From contig DHIZ01000213.1 in NCBI GenBank assembly GCA_002404055.1, positions 36,173 through 61,324 on the forward strand: 25,152 nucleotides of DNA. The letters run 5' to 3'. A model generated the notes under the pieces. That model was not told the origin of the DNA. It saw nothing but the letters and a program-made list of their open reading frames with translations, and made no database searches. Of this stretch, positions 1-8,022 are shown in pieces (the stretch's first letter is position 1; every line of letters starts with the position of its first letter). A program made the translations under genes and the position numbers. The stretch comes from Chloroflexi bacterium UBA4733 (GTDB taxonomy: Bacteria > Chloroflexota > UBA4733).

Positions 1-131
1 GGACGGTGCCGGAGGCGCTCGGGCGGGATATCGACGCCGCCGACCAGATTCGGCTGGACCAGTTGGCCGACCAGATTGGGTCTGCTTCATCGCTCATCGA
101 GCTTGACGCCACGTCGGAGGACGCAGAGTAG
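1..131 (+). CDS. 3' end of an unidentified protein gene (partial)
   Basis: The third frame is open from the left edge to a TAG at 129-131 and encodes 43 residues ending in LDATSEDAE. The visible tail is rich in Asp, Glu and Ala, with an amphipathic DQIRLDQLADQIG stretch that could be a helix. I do not recognise a family from so short a piece. The frame is convergent with the YbaK-like gene, leaving 27 bases between the two stops, which is a normal spacing for real convergent genes here. It could also be a chance open frame, since 43 codons is short in GC-rich DNA. Confidence 0.5.
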   Translation, partial: TVPEALGRDIDAADQIRLDQLADQIGSASSLIELDATSEDAE

Positions 132-158
132 ATAGCGCAGCGGAGCAAGCAGCGCCGC

Positions 159-644
159 TCACTCGCCTGATGCGAAACGTCCAACCGCCGGCTGTTCCAC
201 TCGAACGTAGTCGGCGGTGGCAAGCAGAACGGAGACACTCCGGTTGCCGGCGTTGAAGACGAGGCGGGGCATGCGCAGTAGACCTTCATCGGCGTAGGTC
301 GAAAAGCCCAGAAGGCTCCCAAATGGGGGCACCGCGCCGGGTTCCAGACCCGTCATGGTCAGCAGGTCGTCGGCAGGGAGCATGCGGAGGTTCTTGATGC
401 CGTAGGCCCGCTTGAAGGCTCGCGTATCTAACCGGCGATGGGCCTGGACGACGAGCAATACTGTACGTTCGTCGGCCTGGAACACGAGCGCCTTGGCGCC
501 TTGCTCCAGCGGCGTGCCACGAATGGCGGCTGCTTCCTCACTGGTACGGACGGGCGCGTGTTGCAGTACCACATGGTCCGCGCCTTCTGCCGCAAGGAGG
601 GCCAGGAGGCGTTGGGTCACGCTGCCCACGTCGGAAGATGCCAC
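159..644 (-). CDS. YbaK/EbsC-family aminoacyl-tRNA deacylase
   Basis: This is a 161-residue single-domain protein of the YbaK/EbsC (ProX-like) fold. Members hydrolyse mischarged aminoacyl-tRNAs in trans in the cytoplasm, classically Cys-tRNA(Pro) or Ala-tRNA(Pro). The family pattern is visible throughout: SEEAAAIRGTPLEQGAKAL near residues 35-53, with the conserved Lys of the active-site region; TGLEPGAVPPFG near 97-108, with the Gly-rich substrate loop; and FNAGNRSVSV near the end. The start is GTG at 642-644, three bases after the stop of the MetE-like gene, with GGAAGAAG upstream as a plausible ribosome site. It is the last gene of a four-gene minus-strand operon. The exact tRNA or amino-acid specificity cannot be read from the sequence. 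Confidence 0.88.
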   Translation of the reverse strand: MASSDVGSVTQRLLALLAAEGADHVVLQHAPVRTSEEAAAIRGTPLEQGAKALVFQADERTVLLVVQAHRRLDTRAFKRAYGIKNLRMLPADDLLTMTGLEPGAVPPFGSLLGFSTYADEGLLRMPRLVFNAGNRSVSVLLATADYVRVEQPAVGRFASGE

Positions 645-647
645 CCC

Positions 648-1655
648 TCAGCTTCTTCCCAGGAAGCGGTCGCGGCCTTGCACCAGCGCTGCCATCTTGC
701 GGTCGGCCACGCTGCGCGGCAGCATCCAGAAGCCGCAGTCTGGGTGGACCCAGCGCACGCGCTCGGCGCCCAACGTCTGCACCGCCTGCTCGATCCGCCG
801 TGCCACCTCGGTCACCGCCTCCACTGCGTTGTCTTTGACATCAATCACGCCAACGCCGATGGCGATCTCCGGCCGCAGATCGTTCAAACGCTCCAGATCC
901 CGAAAGCCGAAGCGGGCGAACTCCAGCACCAGATGATCGGCATTAAGGCGGTTGAAAAAGGGGATCAGGTCCCGCCAGAGACCCCGCTGGATGGTCTGGC
1001 CGCCGTAGTTGCCGAAGCAGAGGTGAACTGCACGCTCACCCCGCACCGCGCCCAGCACATGGTTGATCGGCTCATGGGCCCAGGCGGCATCCTCCGGGTG
1101 GCCGGTCAGGTTGGCTTCGTCCAGTTGCACCACGGCGGCGTCGATCTCCGCCACCTGCGCCCGGAGAACCTCCGCCAGCGCCATCGTCAGCGCCGGCAGG
1201 TCGCGGTAGTGTTCGTCCAGCAGCGTCTTCGCCAGCATATAGGGCGACGTGACGGTGAACTTGAGCGGCCTCGTCGTGAGCGGCTTGACAAATTGCCACG
1301 CGGCCGGCAGGTTGAGCACTCCTTCGCCGATCGCTCCGCGCACGGCGCCGGCCGGCCTTGTGCGAAAACCCATGCCCGCCTGCGCTTGAAATGCCGCGAG
1401 TTCTGCCCGGCTGAGTGTCGCCACAATGCCGGCCATTGGCCGGACGAAGTACTCGATCATGCCGTTGGTCTCTGGATGGTTCACGTCGAAGCGCGACAGT
1501 TCGCCGTCAGAGATCACGTCTATCCCGGCCAACTCTTGCGTCTTCAGCACCGTCAGGACGGCATCGCGCAAGGTCGGCGTCGTCGGTAGCATCGGCAGCC
1601 AGGCCGGTACCGGGTAGCTTCCAACCACAGTCGTCCGAATGCTCGGCTCACTCAT
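648..1655 (-). CDS. MetE C-terminal-like (cobalamin-independent) zinc methyltransferase
   Basis: The product is 335 residues, about the size of the MetE catalytic half alone (UROD/MetE-like TIM barrel, Meth_synt_2). Family members move a methyl or alkyl group to a zinc-bound thiol: homocysteine in methionine synthase, coenzyme M in epoxyalkane transferases. The zinc site is intact, with His211 and Cys213 (AVHLCFGNYGG), Glu245 (LVLEFARFG) and Cys307 (HPDCGFW). The N-terminal TTVVGSYPVP and ISDGEL motifs also fit. The frame stays open further upstream, but the start at 1655 is preferred because GGAGGAG lies 10 bases before it and its ATG overlaps the stop of the enolase-like gene by 8 bases (ATGAGTGA), suggesting translational coupling. 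There is no N-terminal folate-binding half, so a classical stand-alone MetE is unlikely. The substrate is unknown. Confidence 0.87.
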   Translation of the reverse strand: MSEPSIRTTVVGSYPVPAWLPMLPTTPTLRDAVLTVLKTQELAGIDVISDGELSRFDVNHPETNGMIEYFVRPMAGIVATLSRAELAAFQAQAGMGFRTRPAGAVRGAIGEGVLNLPAAWQFVKPLTTRPLKFTVTSPYMLAKTLLDEHYRDLPALTMALAEVLRAQVAEIDAAVVQLDEANLTGHPEDAAWAHEPINHVLGAVRGERAVHLCFGNYGGQTIQRGLWRDLIPFFNRLNADHLVLEFARFGFRDLERLNDLRPEIAIGVGVIDVKDNAVEAVTEVARRIEQAVQTLGAERVRWVHPDCGFWMLPRSVADRKMAALVQGRDRFLGRS

Positions 1656-3111
1656 CCGCTTCGTGCTCCTCCGCTGCTTTTCGCCACGCTGACACCGGTG
1701 TATAACGGGCAACATCAAAGGCAAAGCCAACACCAAAGGGCGCTGCGTTCACGCTCGCCAGGGGCAGTTGCCCTGCCGCTATCGCCAGGGTCGCAAACTG
1801 CTGGCTGCTGAGCCGGTAGAGGTCGGCATGCGCAGCGAGCGCCTGTTGCTGCAGCGCTGTTGGATACATGCTCAAGCCCCGGAAATAGTGGTGGCCGTTG
1901 CGTTCGACGTGGCCAATGCCCAGCGTCGCCATGACAGCGAGATCCTGCTGCAAGGCGATTGGACCGACGTTGGCCAGATCCTCGCCGCTGAGCACATGGG
2001 CATTCGATCCGTGCTGTCGCCGCAGCGATTCCAGGAGACAGGCGTTGGCGATACCCTTGATGACCCCCTTGCAATTCTTGTGACTGGTACCGGCATAGCC
2101 AAGGGCAAGGGCCTGCGGCAGGCTGCCGGTCTCGGCGTCGGATTCGTCGATGATCAAAATTGGGCGGTCGGTCCAGGCGTGCAATTCGGCGCCAAAAGCA
2201 GCCTCCAGCGCCAGGTGGCGCGGCCAGGGCTGCTCGACAAACAGCACCCGTTGGACGAGAGGGGCAAGCGTGCGATCGGCCCGCATTCGTTGCCAGAATT
2301 CCGCGAAGCTGCCGACACTGCCAAACTGCTCGTTGCCATCGAGCGTGAGCCGGAAGTCCACCTGGCAGGCGACCAGCACGCGCAGGATCGCTCGCAGGCG
2401 GGCGAGGTCGTGTTCGGGCTGCGCCAGCACCTTCACCTTAAAATACGTCAGGCCGTAGAAGCGAATGGACTCCTCCAGGGATTGCGGTAAGCCGTCGTCC
2501 AGGCGCTCATCCGGCGGAATCTCGGCGGTCGTCAATGGGTCGCTGAGGCCGATCGTGTGCCGAACGGCAATGGTCGATAAAGGCTGCGCCGGTAAGAACT
2601 CGTCGGGCACACCACTGCCAAGCACTGGATGCAGCTCGCCTAATCGCACGCCGAGCATGTTAGCGCGAACGGCGGCGCCAAAGGGGGTGCGTGTTGCCCG
2701 ACAGAAGGCATCAATGATCGCTCGTTCAATAAGGCTGACCCCCAGACTCGCCAGTAAGGGTGGAAAGCCCTGCTCGGCTGCCCATTGGCGTTGGGCCGCA
2801 TCAATTTGCTGCCAGAGCGCAAAGACGGTTGCTGCCGAGCGTTGCGCCTGCGCCAGCGCGGCGGCATGCTCAATAACCGTCAGCATATCGGCCACGTCGG
2901 CAGCGAAGCTGGTCGTCGGGTCCTTCGTGAACCACTTGGGCGCCAGGCCGTCGCTCGCCACGCCGGTCTGGCGAGCGCCATTCACCTCCAGTTCGACGCG
3001 AACGAAGAGATGCGGTAGGGCGGTCAGCGTGGCGATGCCGTAGCGGAAGGGCAGGCGCGCCCGCATATCCAGGACGTGGAGTGACGTTTCCAGCACACGC
3101 AAGAGCATCAT
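1648..3111 (-). CDS. Enolase-superfamily (mandelate racemase/muconate lactonizing-like) enzyme
   Basis: This is a 487-residue member of the enolase superfamily. These enzymes abstract a proton alpha to a carboxylate using acid/base Lys residues and a magnesium ion. The catalytic set can be placed: Lys225-x-Lys227 (YFKVKV), metal ligands Asp258 with Asn260 (LDGNEQF), Glu293 (FVEQPW) and Asp322/Glu323 (IIDESD), and Lys345 or Lys348 (SHKNCKG). That layout resembles the muconate-lactonizing branch. The protein is about 100 residues longer than typical members, with extra length at both ends. Two ATGs lie side by side at 3111 and 3108, and no strong ribosome site is visible. The gene starts 6 bases after the LysM gene stop and overlaps the MetE-like gene. 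Substrate unknown. Confidence 0.85.
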   Translation of the reverse strand: MMLLRVLETSLHVLDMRARLPFRYGIATLTALPHLFVRVELEVNGARQTGVASDGLAPKWFTKDPTTSFAADVADMLTVIEHAAALAQAQRSAATVFALWQQIDAAQRQWAAEQGFPPLLASLGVSLIERAIIDAFCRATRTPFGAAVRANMLGVRLGELHPVLGSGVPDEFLPAQPLSTIAVRHTIGLSDPLTTAEIPPDERLDDGLPQSLEESIRFYGLTYFKVKVLAQPEHDLARLRAILRVLVACQVDFRLTLDGNEQFGSVGSFAEFWQRMRADRTLAPLVQRVLFVEQPWPRHLALEAAFGAELHAWTDRPILIIDESDAETGSLPQALALGYAGTSHKNCKGVIKGIANACLLESLRRQHGSNAHVLSGEDLANVGPIALQQDLAVMATLGIGHVERNGHHYFRGLSMYPTALQQQALAAHADLYRLSSQQFATLAIAAGQLPLASVNAAPFGVGFAFDVARYTPVSAWRKAAEEHEADE

Positions 3112-3117
3112 AATATA

Positions 3118-3747
3118 TCAGGTAGCCGACGTGCCAGTTCCAACGACCGGAATATGGAGTATCTGCCCGATCTTGAGCGCGCTGGGATTCTTCAGGGCGT
3201 TGGCGCTGATGATGGCGGCGGGCGTCACGCTGAAGCGGCGAGCAAGTGCGTAGACATCATCGCCCTTCTGCACGACATAGGTGACCATGTGCGGTGTTGC
3301 CGACGGGGTTACTATATGCGCCGCGGTCGCGGACGGCGACGCAGATGCCGCTGGCCGAACGGTAGCAGTCGAGCGGGCGGTCGCTGACGCCGTTGGCGTC
3401 GGGTGCGGCGGTGGCACGGTCGCCGTCGGGGCCGCCACCGTCGGTAACGGGGTGGGCGTCGGCGCTACAGGCGTAGCCGGCGCCTGGACAATCGTCGCCA
3501 CCGGCACGATCGGCGCGCTCGTTGCACTGGCGGCAACACTCGGCGTCACTGCGAGCGGGCCTACCGCTCCTGGCTGCATGCCACCGGGCGGTTGTGTGCT
3601 CAGGCTGCTCGATACCGCGAGAGCGCTGCCAGGAGTCCCCTGCAATGCGCAACCGGAGAGCACACTCCCCGTGAGCAGTAAGCCCAACAGGCAAGGCGTC
3701 CAGGAAGGTTGGTGTCGTCGACGTTTGTCCATCATCCCGCCCAGCAT
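3118..3747 (-). CDS. LysM-domain lipoprotein with Pro/Thr/Ala-rich linker
   Basis: The 209-residue product has a basic N-terminus (KRRRH), a hydrophobic stretch and a lipobox LSGC ending at Cys33, so it should be a lipid-anchored surface protein. Residues about 45-150 are low-complexity Ala/Pro/Thr, a flexible spacer. A single LysM module follows at about 154-200, from the YVVQKGDDVYALARRF region to the IGQILHIP region, which in the family binds N-acetylglucosamine-containing glycans such as peptidoglycan. The start is uncertain: ATG codons stand at 3747, 3735 and 3732, and GGGCGGG lies directly before the last two. It is the first gene of the minus-strand operon, 6 bases ahead of the enolase-like gene, which is unusual company for a wall-binding lipoprotein. 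Confidence 0.87.
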   Translation of the reverse strand: MLGGMMDKRRRHQPSWTPCLLGLLLTGSVLSGCALQGTPGSALAVSSSLSTQPPGGMQPGAVGPLAVTPSVAASATSAPIVPVATIVQAPATPVAPTPTPLPTVAAPTATVPPPHPTPTASATARSTATVRPAASASPSATAAHIVTPSATPHMVTYVVQKGDDVYALARRFSVTPAAIISANALKNPSALKIGQILHIPVVGTGTSAT

Positions 3748-3912
3748 GCCACTACCGGCATAGCGGTGTAAAGGGGGCCACGCTGGGGTATAGGTAGATG
3801 GCGTCAGTCGGGTTGACCGAATGGCCCGGCACGTCGCTCGCCAACCTGCATCACAGGCGGCAATCTATGACGTACTATTCCGTCAGGGATTTGCAGGAAC
3901 AAGGGAGCAGAC
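3748..3912. promoter_or_regulatory. Divergent intergenic region between LysM operon and AKR gene
   Basis: This 165-base gap separates two divergent genes, so promoters in both directions should lie here. On the plus strand the only clear element is the ribosome site GGGAG at 3903-3907, five bases before the AKR start. TACTAT at 3873-3878 is a possible -10 box, but no convincing -35 is found at the right spacing. On the minus strand CTATAC near 3796-3801 is a weak -10 candidate. No gene or repeat is seen. Confidence 0.4.
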
Positions 3913-4920
3913 ATGGAATACCGTCTCTTTGGTCGCACCGGCGTCAAAGTCAGCCCGCTGACTTTGGGCTGCATGATGTTCGGCGGCAAGACCAATGCGG
4001 AAGACTCCGCCGCCATCATTGACCGGGCCATCGACGCCGGCATCAACAGCCTGGATACGGCCAACGTCTACAGTCGCGGCCGCAGCGAAGAGGTCACCGG
4101 CGCCGCGTTGCAGCGCAATGGCAAGCGGGCGCAAATCTTCCTCGCCACCAAAGTCCACGGCAACATGTCCGACAGTGACCCGAACATGCAGGGCACCAGC
4201 CGCCGCCACATCATCCAGCAGTGCGAGGCCAGCTTGCGCCGGCTGCAGACCGACTATATCGACCTCTACCAGTTGCACCGCCCCCGCCCGGAGATCGCCA
4301 TCGACGAGACACTTCGTGCCCTGGACGACCTGGTACGTTCCGGCAAGGTGCGCTACATCGGCACCAGCACTTTCGCCGCCTGGCAGGTAGTGGAAGCGCT
4401 CTGGGCCTCGAAGGAGTACGGCCTCAACCGCTTCGTCAGCGAGCAACCGCCCTACAACCTGCTCGACCGGCGCGTGGAGCGCGAACTGTTGCCGATGGCT
4501 CGAACCTACGGCATCGCTGTCATCCCCTGGAGCCCGCTCGGCGGTGGCTTGCTGACGGGCAAGTATCATCGCGGCGAGACTCCACCGGAAGACAGCCGCT
4601 TCGGTGGCGCGGGCGGCAACGCTCCCCAACGCCGCCGCATGCGCGACCAGGTATTCGACGTGACCGAGGGCCTGGAGCCGCTGGCGGCTGCCAAAGGCTG
4701 CAGCATGTCACAGTTCGCCCTGGCCTGGGTGATGCAGCAGCCGGGCGTCACCAGCCCGATCATCGGCCCCCGCACGATGGAACAACTGGAGGACAACCTC
4801 AAGGCGCTCGACGTGCAGATTACAGCAGAGGACCGCCAGAAGATCGACGAAATCGTGGCGCCGGGCACGTCGGTCTCGCCCTTCTACGAAGCGAACTTCG
4901 GGCCCAGCCTGCATCGGTAG
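3913..4920 (+). CDS. Aldo/keto reductase
   Basis: This is a 335-residue NADPH-dependent aldo/keto reductase with a TIM-barrel fold, of the type close to the potassium-channel beta-subunit and YajO/Tas-like proteins. The catalytic tetrad is complete: Asp48 and Tyr53 (LDTANVYS), Lys80 (LATKVHG) and His122 (YQLHRP). The cofactor-binding region near the end is also present (IIGPRTMEQLEDNL). The start is set by GGGAG five bases upstream. It is transcribed alone on the plus strand, divergent from the LysM operon, and ends two bases before a C/T-rich repeat element. Substrates of this group are sugars and aromatic or aliphatic aldehydes and ketones; the specific one cannot be told. Confidence 0.93.
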   Translation: MEYRLFGRTGVKVSPLTLGCMMFGGKTNAEDSAAIIDRAIDAGINSLDTANVYSRGRSEEVTGAALQRNGKRAQIFLATKVHGNMSDSDPNMQGTSRRHIIQQCEASLRRLQTDYIDLYQLHRPRPEIAIDETLRALDDLVRSGKVRYIGTSTFAAWQVVEALWASKEYGLNRFVSEQPPYNLLDRRVERELLPMARTYGIAVIPWSPLGGGLLTGKYHRGETPPEDSRFGGAGGNAPQRRRMRDQVFDVTEGLEPLAAAKGCSMSQFALAWVMQQPGVTSPIIGPRTMEQLEDNLKALDVQITAEDRQKIDEIVAPGTSVSPFYEANFGPSLHR

Positions 4921-4922
4921 GG

Positions 4923-5160
4923 AACCCCTCTCTCTGCCTCTCTCCCCCTCACGGGAGAGAGAGAACGCACCTTACTTGATGTTGGCCCACGGCGAGCCTC
5001 ACAGCCAGAGAGGCGTCCTGATGGCCACCCATCGTCCGAATGGCGTTCCCCCTCTCCCGCAAGGGGGAGGGGGACAGGAGGAGGGGTCTCCTCTCGAAAG
5101 CCGCCACCATCCCAACCGCGTTCTCTCTCCCCGCGCCCGGAGGAGAGTCAGAGAGAGGTT
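4923..5160. repeat. C/T-rich hairpin repeat element with inverted end copies
   Basis: The space between two convergent stops is filled by a run of C/T-rich inverted repeats. A left copy (4923-4968) contains CTCTCTCCC/GGGAGAGAG at 4938-4946 and 4953-4961. A right copy (5118-5160) is recognisably the reverse complement of the left one: both read AACC, TCTCTCTG, CTCTC, GGGAGAGAG, AACGC in order. Between them CCCCCTCTCCC (5048-5058) pairs with GGGGGAGGGGG (5063-5073), one mismatch, around a GCAA loop, which is a GNRA tetraloop. Such elements are common intergenic repeats in many GC-rich genomes and often produce spurious predicted proteins. A role as a bidirectional transcription stop is possible; there is no U-run. 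Confidence 0.7.
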
Positions 5161-5162
5161 TC

Positions 5163-6773
5163 CTACACCGCGTGGACCTCTGGCCACGCCAGCTCGAAGC
5201 CCTGGGCCACGCAGCGGGCCTGGAACTCCTGCAGCGTGCGCTCGTCGGCTCGCACCTGCTGCGGCTCAAGGCCCCTGTCCAGGCAGTGCGCCGCCAGCAG
5301 TCCCGCCGCCTCGCCGATGTTCCATTCCACAGGGTGCAACCGGTAACAGCCGTTGGTGATGTGGGTGACGCCGAGGTTCTTGCACGCCGGTAGGAGGTTG
5401 CGCACGCGCACCGGCAACAGCGCCCCCAGCGGGATGCGGAAGGGCAGCGAGTCTATGTCGATGTAGTTATCGTGCGCCGTCGAGGGATGCAGGTCGATGC
5501 GGTAGCACCCGACGCCCACGCTGTCGAAGAACGGCTCGCCTTCCCCCGGCGCGCCACGCGCAACGCCGCGCGCCGTGGCGCCGACGTGCTGCTCGGTGAC
5601 GGTGAAGACTGCCTTGATGCGCCGGCTTTCCCGAATGTAGGGATACTTCGCCAGGCCATCAGCGGTGCCGACCAGGTCGGGACGAAGATACAAGCCGGGA
5701 TACCCCGTGCCACCGTCGGGGCGTGGCGCAGCAGTCTGTAGCCAGTAGCAGAGGCTCAGGGCGAGCTGGCGTGCTTCCTCTAAATAGCGGGCAACCTCCG
5801 CCGCCGGCTTGTCGATCAGATTGCCTTCGACGTAGTCGTTCTGCGGCCAGTTGATCAGCGTCGCCTCCTGCGGCATCGCTCCGGCGGCGTACTGGTCGCG
5901 GGCGATCAGGCGGCGGTAGAGCCAGAGCGCCTGCCCGCGCGTCTCTTCCTCTTCTGGAAAGAGGACACGACGGCGTGGCTCCAGCGTGATCGGGTTGGGG
6001 TGCGTCCAGTCGAGCAGCCGGCCCGGCCAGGCCGGCGTCAGCGCCGGCACATAGTCGCGCCAGTGGGCGTATTGTGCCGGCCGCTCGATGACATGATCGG
6101 CGCCGGGTGTGGGGTCGTAGCCGAGCGGGAAGCACCAGGTAATGCTCTGCACGTTCTCCGGCTGCGCCGGACCAGCTACGGCGTGCGGCTCGCCCGTCTC
6201 TGCCTGGCTCTCCGCGCCGCTGACATACTCGACGCCGGCCAGGGGCAGGAGATCGCCCAACTCTGTGGCATCAAGGATGTAGCGCGCCTGGACCAGCAAC
6301 TCCTCGCCGGTCTCCTGGTTGAGCAGGCGAATCGCCCGCACACGATCGCCGTCGACTTCCGCCCCAGTTGGCACCGTGCGCAGCAGCACTTGCAGCAGTC
6401 CACGGGAGCGCGGGTAGGCCAGTTGCGCCTCCAGCACCGCCAGACCGACACGGAACTCGTGGCAAAGCCGGGACACGCCGCCCAGGCCGGGGTTGAGCGC
6501 CGGCTGGCGCATGGCGTCGGCGGTCAAGGGATAGTGCCGCCGGTAATAAGCGCGCACGTCGTCGCGATACTGGCGGTAGCGGCGCGTGCAGCCAAACTGC
6601 TCAATCCAGCGGTGCTCGTCCGGCGGCACTGCCTGTGCCGTCAACTGGCCGCCAATCCAGTCCGTTTCCTCCGTCAAGATGACGCGGTGGCCCAGGCTGG
6701 TCGCCGCCATCGCCGCCGCCACGCCACCGGTGCCGCCGCCGACGATCAGGATATCGGTTGAGAGTTCACGCAT
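5163..6773 (-). CDS. FAD-dependent oxidoreductase (FAD_oxidored family)
   Basis: The 536-residue product begins with a textbook Rossmann dinucleotide site: ILIVGGGTGGVAAAMAA with Gly12, Gly14 and Gly17, and the acidic residue ending strand 2 at ILTEETDWIGGQLT. It continues through ATELGDLLPLAG and ends with the FAD-contacting region CYRLHPVEWNIGEAAG. This architecture is that of the FAD_oxidored family, whose members are often loosely annotated as xanthan-lyase-like or as sugar or organic-acid oxidoreductases. No signal peptide is present, so it is probably cytoplasmic. GGAAGGAG at 6780-6787, six bases upstream of ATG, fixes the start. Its stop abuts the C/T-rich repeat, and it is divergent from a Gfo/Idh/MocA dehydrogenase. 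Substrate unknown. Confidence 0.88.
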   Translation of the reverse strand: MRELSTDILIVGGGTGGVAAAMAATSLGHRVILTEETDWIGGQLTAQAVPPDEHRWIEQFGCTRRYRQYRDDVRAYYRRHYPLTADAMRQPALNPGLGGVSRLCHEFRVGLAVLEAQLAYPRSRGLLQVLLRTVPTGAEVDGDRVRAIRLLNQETGEELLVQARYILDATELGDLLPLAGVEYVSGAESQAETGEPHAVAGPAQPENVQSITWCFPLGYDPTPGADHVIERPAQYAHWRDYVPALTPAWPGRLLDWTHPNPITLEPRRRVLFPEEEETRGQALWLYRRLIARDQYAAGAMPQEATLINWPQNDYVEGNLIDKPAAEVARYLEEARQLALSLCYWLQTAAPRPDGGTGYPGLYLRPDLVGTADGLAKYPYIRESRRIKAVFTVTEQHVGATARGVARGAPGEGEPFFDSVGVGCYRIDLHPSTAHDNYIDIDSLPFRIPLGALLPVRVRNLLPACKNLGVTHITNGCYRLHPVEWNIGEAAGLLAAHCLDRGLEPQQVRADERTLQEFQARCVAQGFELAWPEVHAV

Positions 6774-6852
6774 GGGCTGCTCCTTCCGACGGGCCGCGCC
6801 GATTAGCTAGCGAGATCCTGCATGCCCAGCGGGTGGCTCCATCGAACATGTG

Positions 6853-6858
6853 TATACT
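6853..6858 (+). promoter_or_regulatory. Possible -10 box (TATACT) for the dehydrogenase at 6906
   Basis: TATACT lies 47 bases upstream of the Gfo/Idh/MocA start and differs from the sigma-70 consensus at one position. No good -35 hexamer is found 16-18 bases further upstream, so this is only a candidate. The dehydrogenase has its own ribosome site, GGGAG at 6892-6896. Confidence 0.3.
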
Positions 6859-6905
6859 CCTCAAGAACCAATCAGCGCAGCGAATGGTAGCGGGAGCATA
6901 GCAGC

Positions 6906-7946
6906 ATGAGTAGTAACGGACAGCGAGTACGCCTGGGCATTGTGGGCGCCGGCAATATGGCGAACAACCACCTCAAAGGCTGGGCCACGATGGATGACGT
7001 CCAGGTTATTGCCGTCTGTGATGTGGTGGAGGACCGCGCCCGATCGCGCGCGGAACCGTTGGGGGCGAGCGCTTACACCGATCCGGACCGGATGCTCGGT
7101 GAGTCGGCACTCGATGCCGTCTATATCCTGCTGCCGCCCTTCGATCACGGCGCCGCCGAACGGGCGGCGCTCAAGTATCGCGTGCCTTTCTTCGTGGAAA
7201 AGCCGGTCGGTGTGGACATCCAATTCTGCAAGGAAATCGCCGCTGGTGTTCGGGAACAGGGCCTGCTGACGGGTGTCGGCTACATGAACCGCTACCGCCA
7301 GGGCGTGCAGCGGGCGAAGGCCGTTTTCCAGCAAGACCCCCCGGTGATTGCCCACGGCGGCTGGATCAACGGCGCGCCGCAAACACGCGAGGAGTACGGC
7401 GCCTGGACCTGGTGGTCGGATAAGAGCAAAAGCGGCGGTCAGTTGGTGGAGCAGACGACGCACACCGTTGACCTGGTTCGCTACCTCATGGGCGATGTCG
7501 TGGAAGTGTTCGCCCACGGCGTGACACCCAGAACGTTTAACAAGCAGGTGCCGCCAGCCTACAGCATTGAGGACGCGATGGTGGTGTCGTTGCGCTTTGC
7601 CGGCGGCGCTGTCGCCACGCTCTACAACACCTGCGCCTCCAACGCCGGCGGCGGCGTCAGCCTGACCGTCTTCGCCCCCCAGCACGCCGCCTACTTCACC
7701 GGCTGGGACCACGCGCTGCGCCTGGTGACGCAAGCGCCGGACAGCGGCCGCGCGGGACGTTCGGAGGAATCGATCGCCGGCGAACCCGATATCTTTGCCG
7801 TCGAGGATCGCCAGTTCATCAATGCACTGAAGACGGGCGACCAGAGCCTTGTGCTTGCCGACTACCCGGACGGCGTGAAAACGGCTGAGGTCACCATCGC
7901 GGCAAACCAGACACTTGCAACGGGTCGTCCGATGTACCTCGCTTGA
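6906..7946 (+). CDS. Gfo/Idh/MocA-family NAD(P)-dependent oxidoreductase
   Basis: This is a 346-residue sugar-type dehydrogenase. The N-terminal nucleotide-binding domain shows Gly14-x-Gly16-x-x-Ala19 (GIVGAGNMA). The family signature Glu98-Lys99-Pro100 (VEKPVG) supplies the active-site Lys, and GGQLVEQTTHTVDL carries Asp189 and His186 in the catalytic region. These enzymes oxidise or epimerise sugars, inositols and derivatives with NAD(P). The start follows GGGAG at 6892-6896 with nine bases spacing. It is divergent from the FAD oxidoreductase and ends before a strong hairpin shared with the convergent small membrane-protein gene. Substrate not determinable. Confidence 0.92.
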   Translation: MSSNGQRVRLGIVGAGNMANNHLKGWATMDDVQVIAVCDVVEDRARSRAEPLGASAYTDPDRMLGESALDAVYILLPPFDHGAAERAALKYRVPFFVEKPVGVDIQFCKEIAAGVREQGLLTGVGYMNRYRQGVQRAKAVFQQDPPVIAHGGWINGAPQTREEYGAWTWWSDKSKSGGQLVEQTTHTVDLVRYLMGDVVEVFAHGVTPRTFNKQVPPAYSIEDAMVVSLRFAGGAVATLYNTCASNAGGGVSLTVFAPQHAAYFTGWDHALRLVTQAPDSGRAGRSEESIAGEPDIFAVEDRQFINALKTGDQSLVLADYPDGVKTAEVTIAANQTLATGRPMYLA

Positions 7947-7968
7947 CCCGGGGGTAGCCAAACCCATC

Positions 7969-8011
7969 CTTGGCGGTGGGGCCGGGGAGAGACCCCGGCC
8001 CCACCGCCAAG
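7969..8011. terminator. Perfect 19-bp hairpin between convergent genes
   Basis: CTTGGCGGTGGGGCCGGGG at 7969-7987 is exactly complementary to 7993-8011, with a five-base AGAGA loop. It sits 22 bases after the dehydrogenase stop and 11 bases from the stop of the minus-strand gene, so it could end transcription from both sides. Neither side has a clear U-run, so it is not a classical intrinsic terminator; it may act with Rho, by blocking exonucleases, or be a repeat element. Confidence 0.7.
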
Positions 8012-8022
8012 TGACACAACCT

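Noticed and set aside
438..1589. A 383-codon plus-strand frame over the MetE-like gene, with other overlapping frames
   Set aside because: The opposite strand encodes a protein with intact zinc ligands; the plus-strand translation is His/Arg-rich and matches nothing.
4999..5393. Several short open frames in the C/T-rich repeat region
   Set aside because: Their translations are the familiar spurious Arg/Pro/Gly-rich products of such repeats and they lack ribosome sites.
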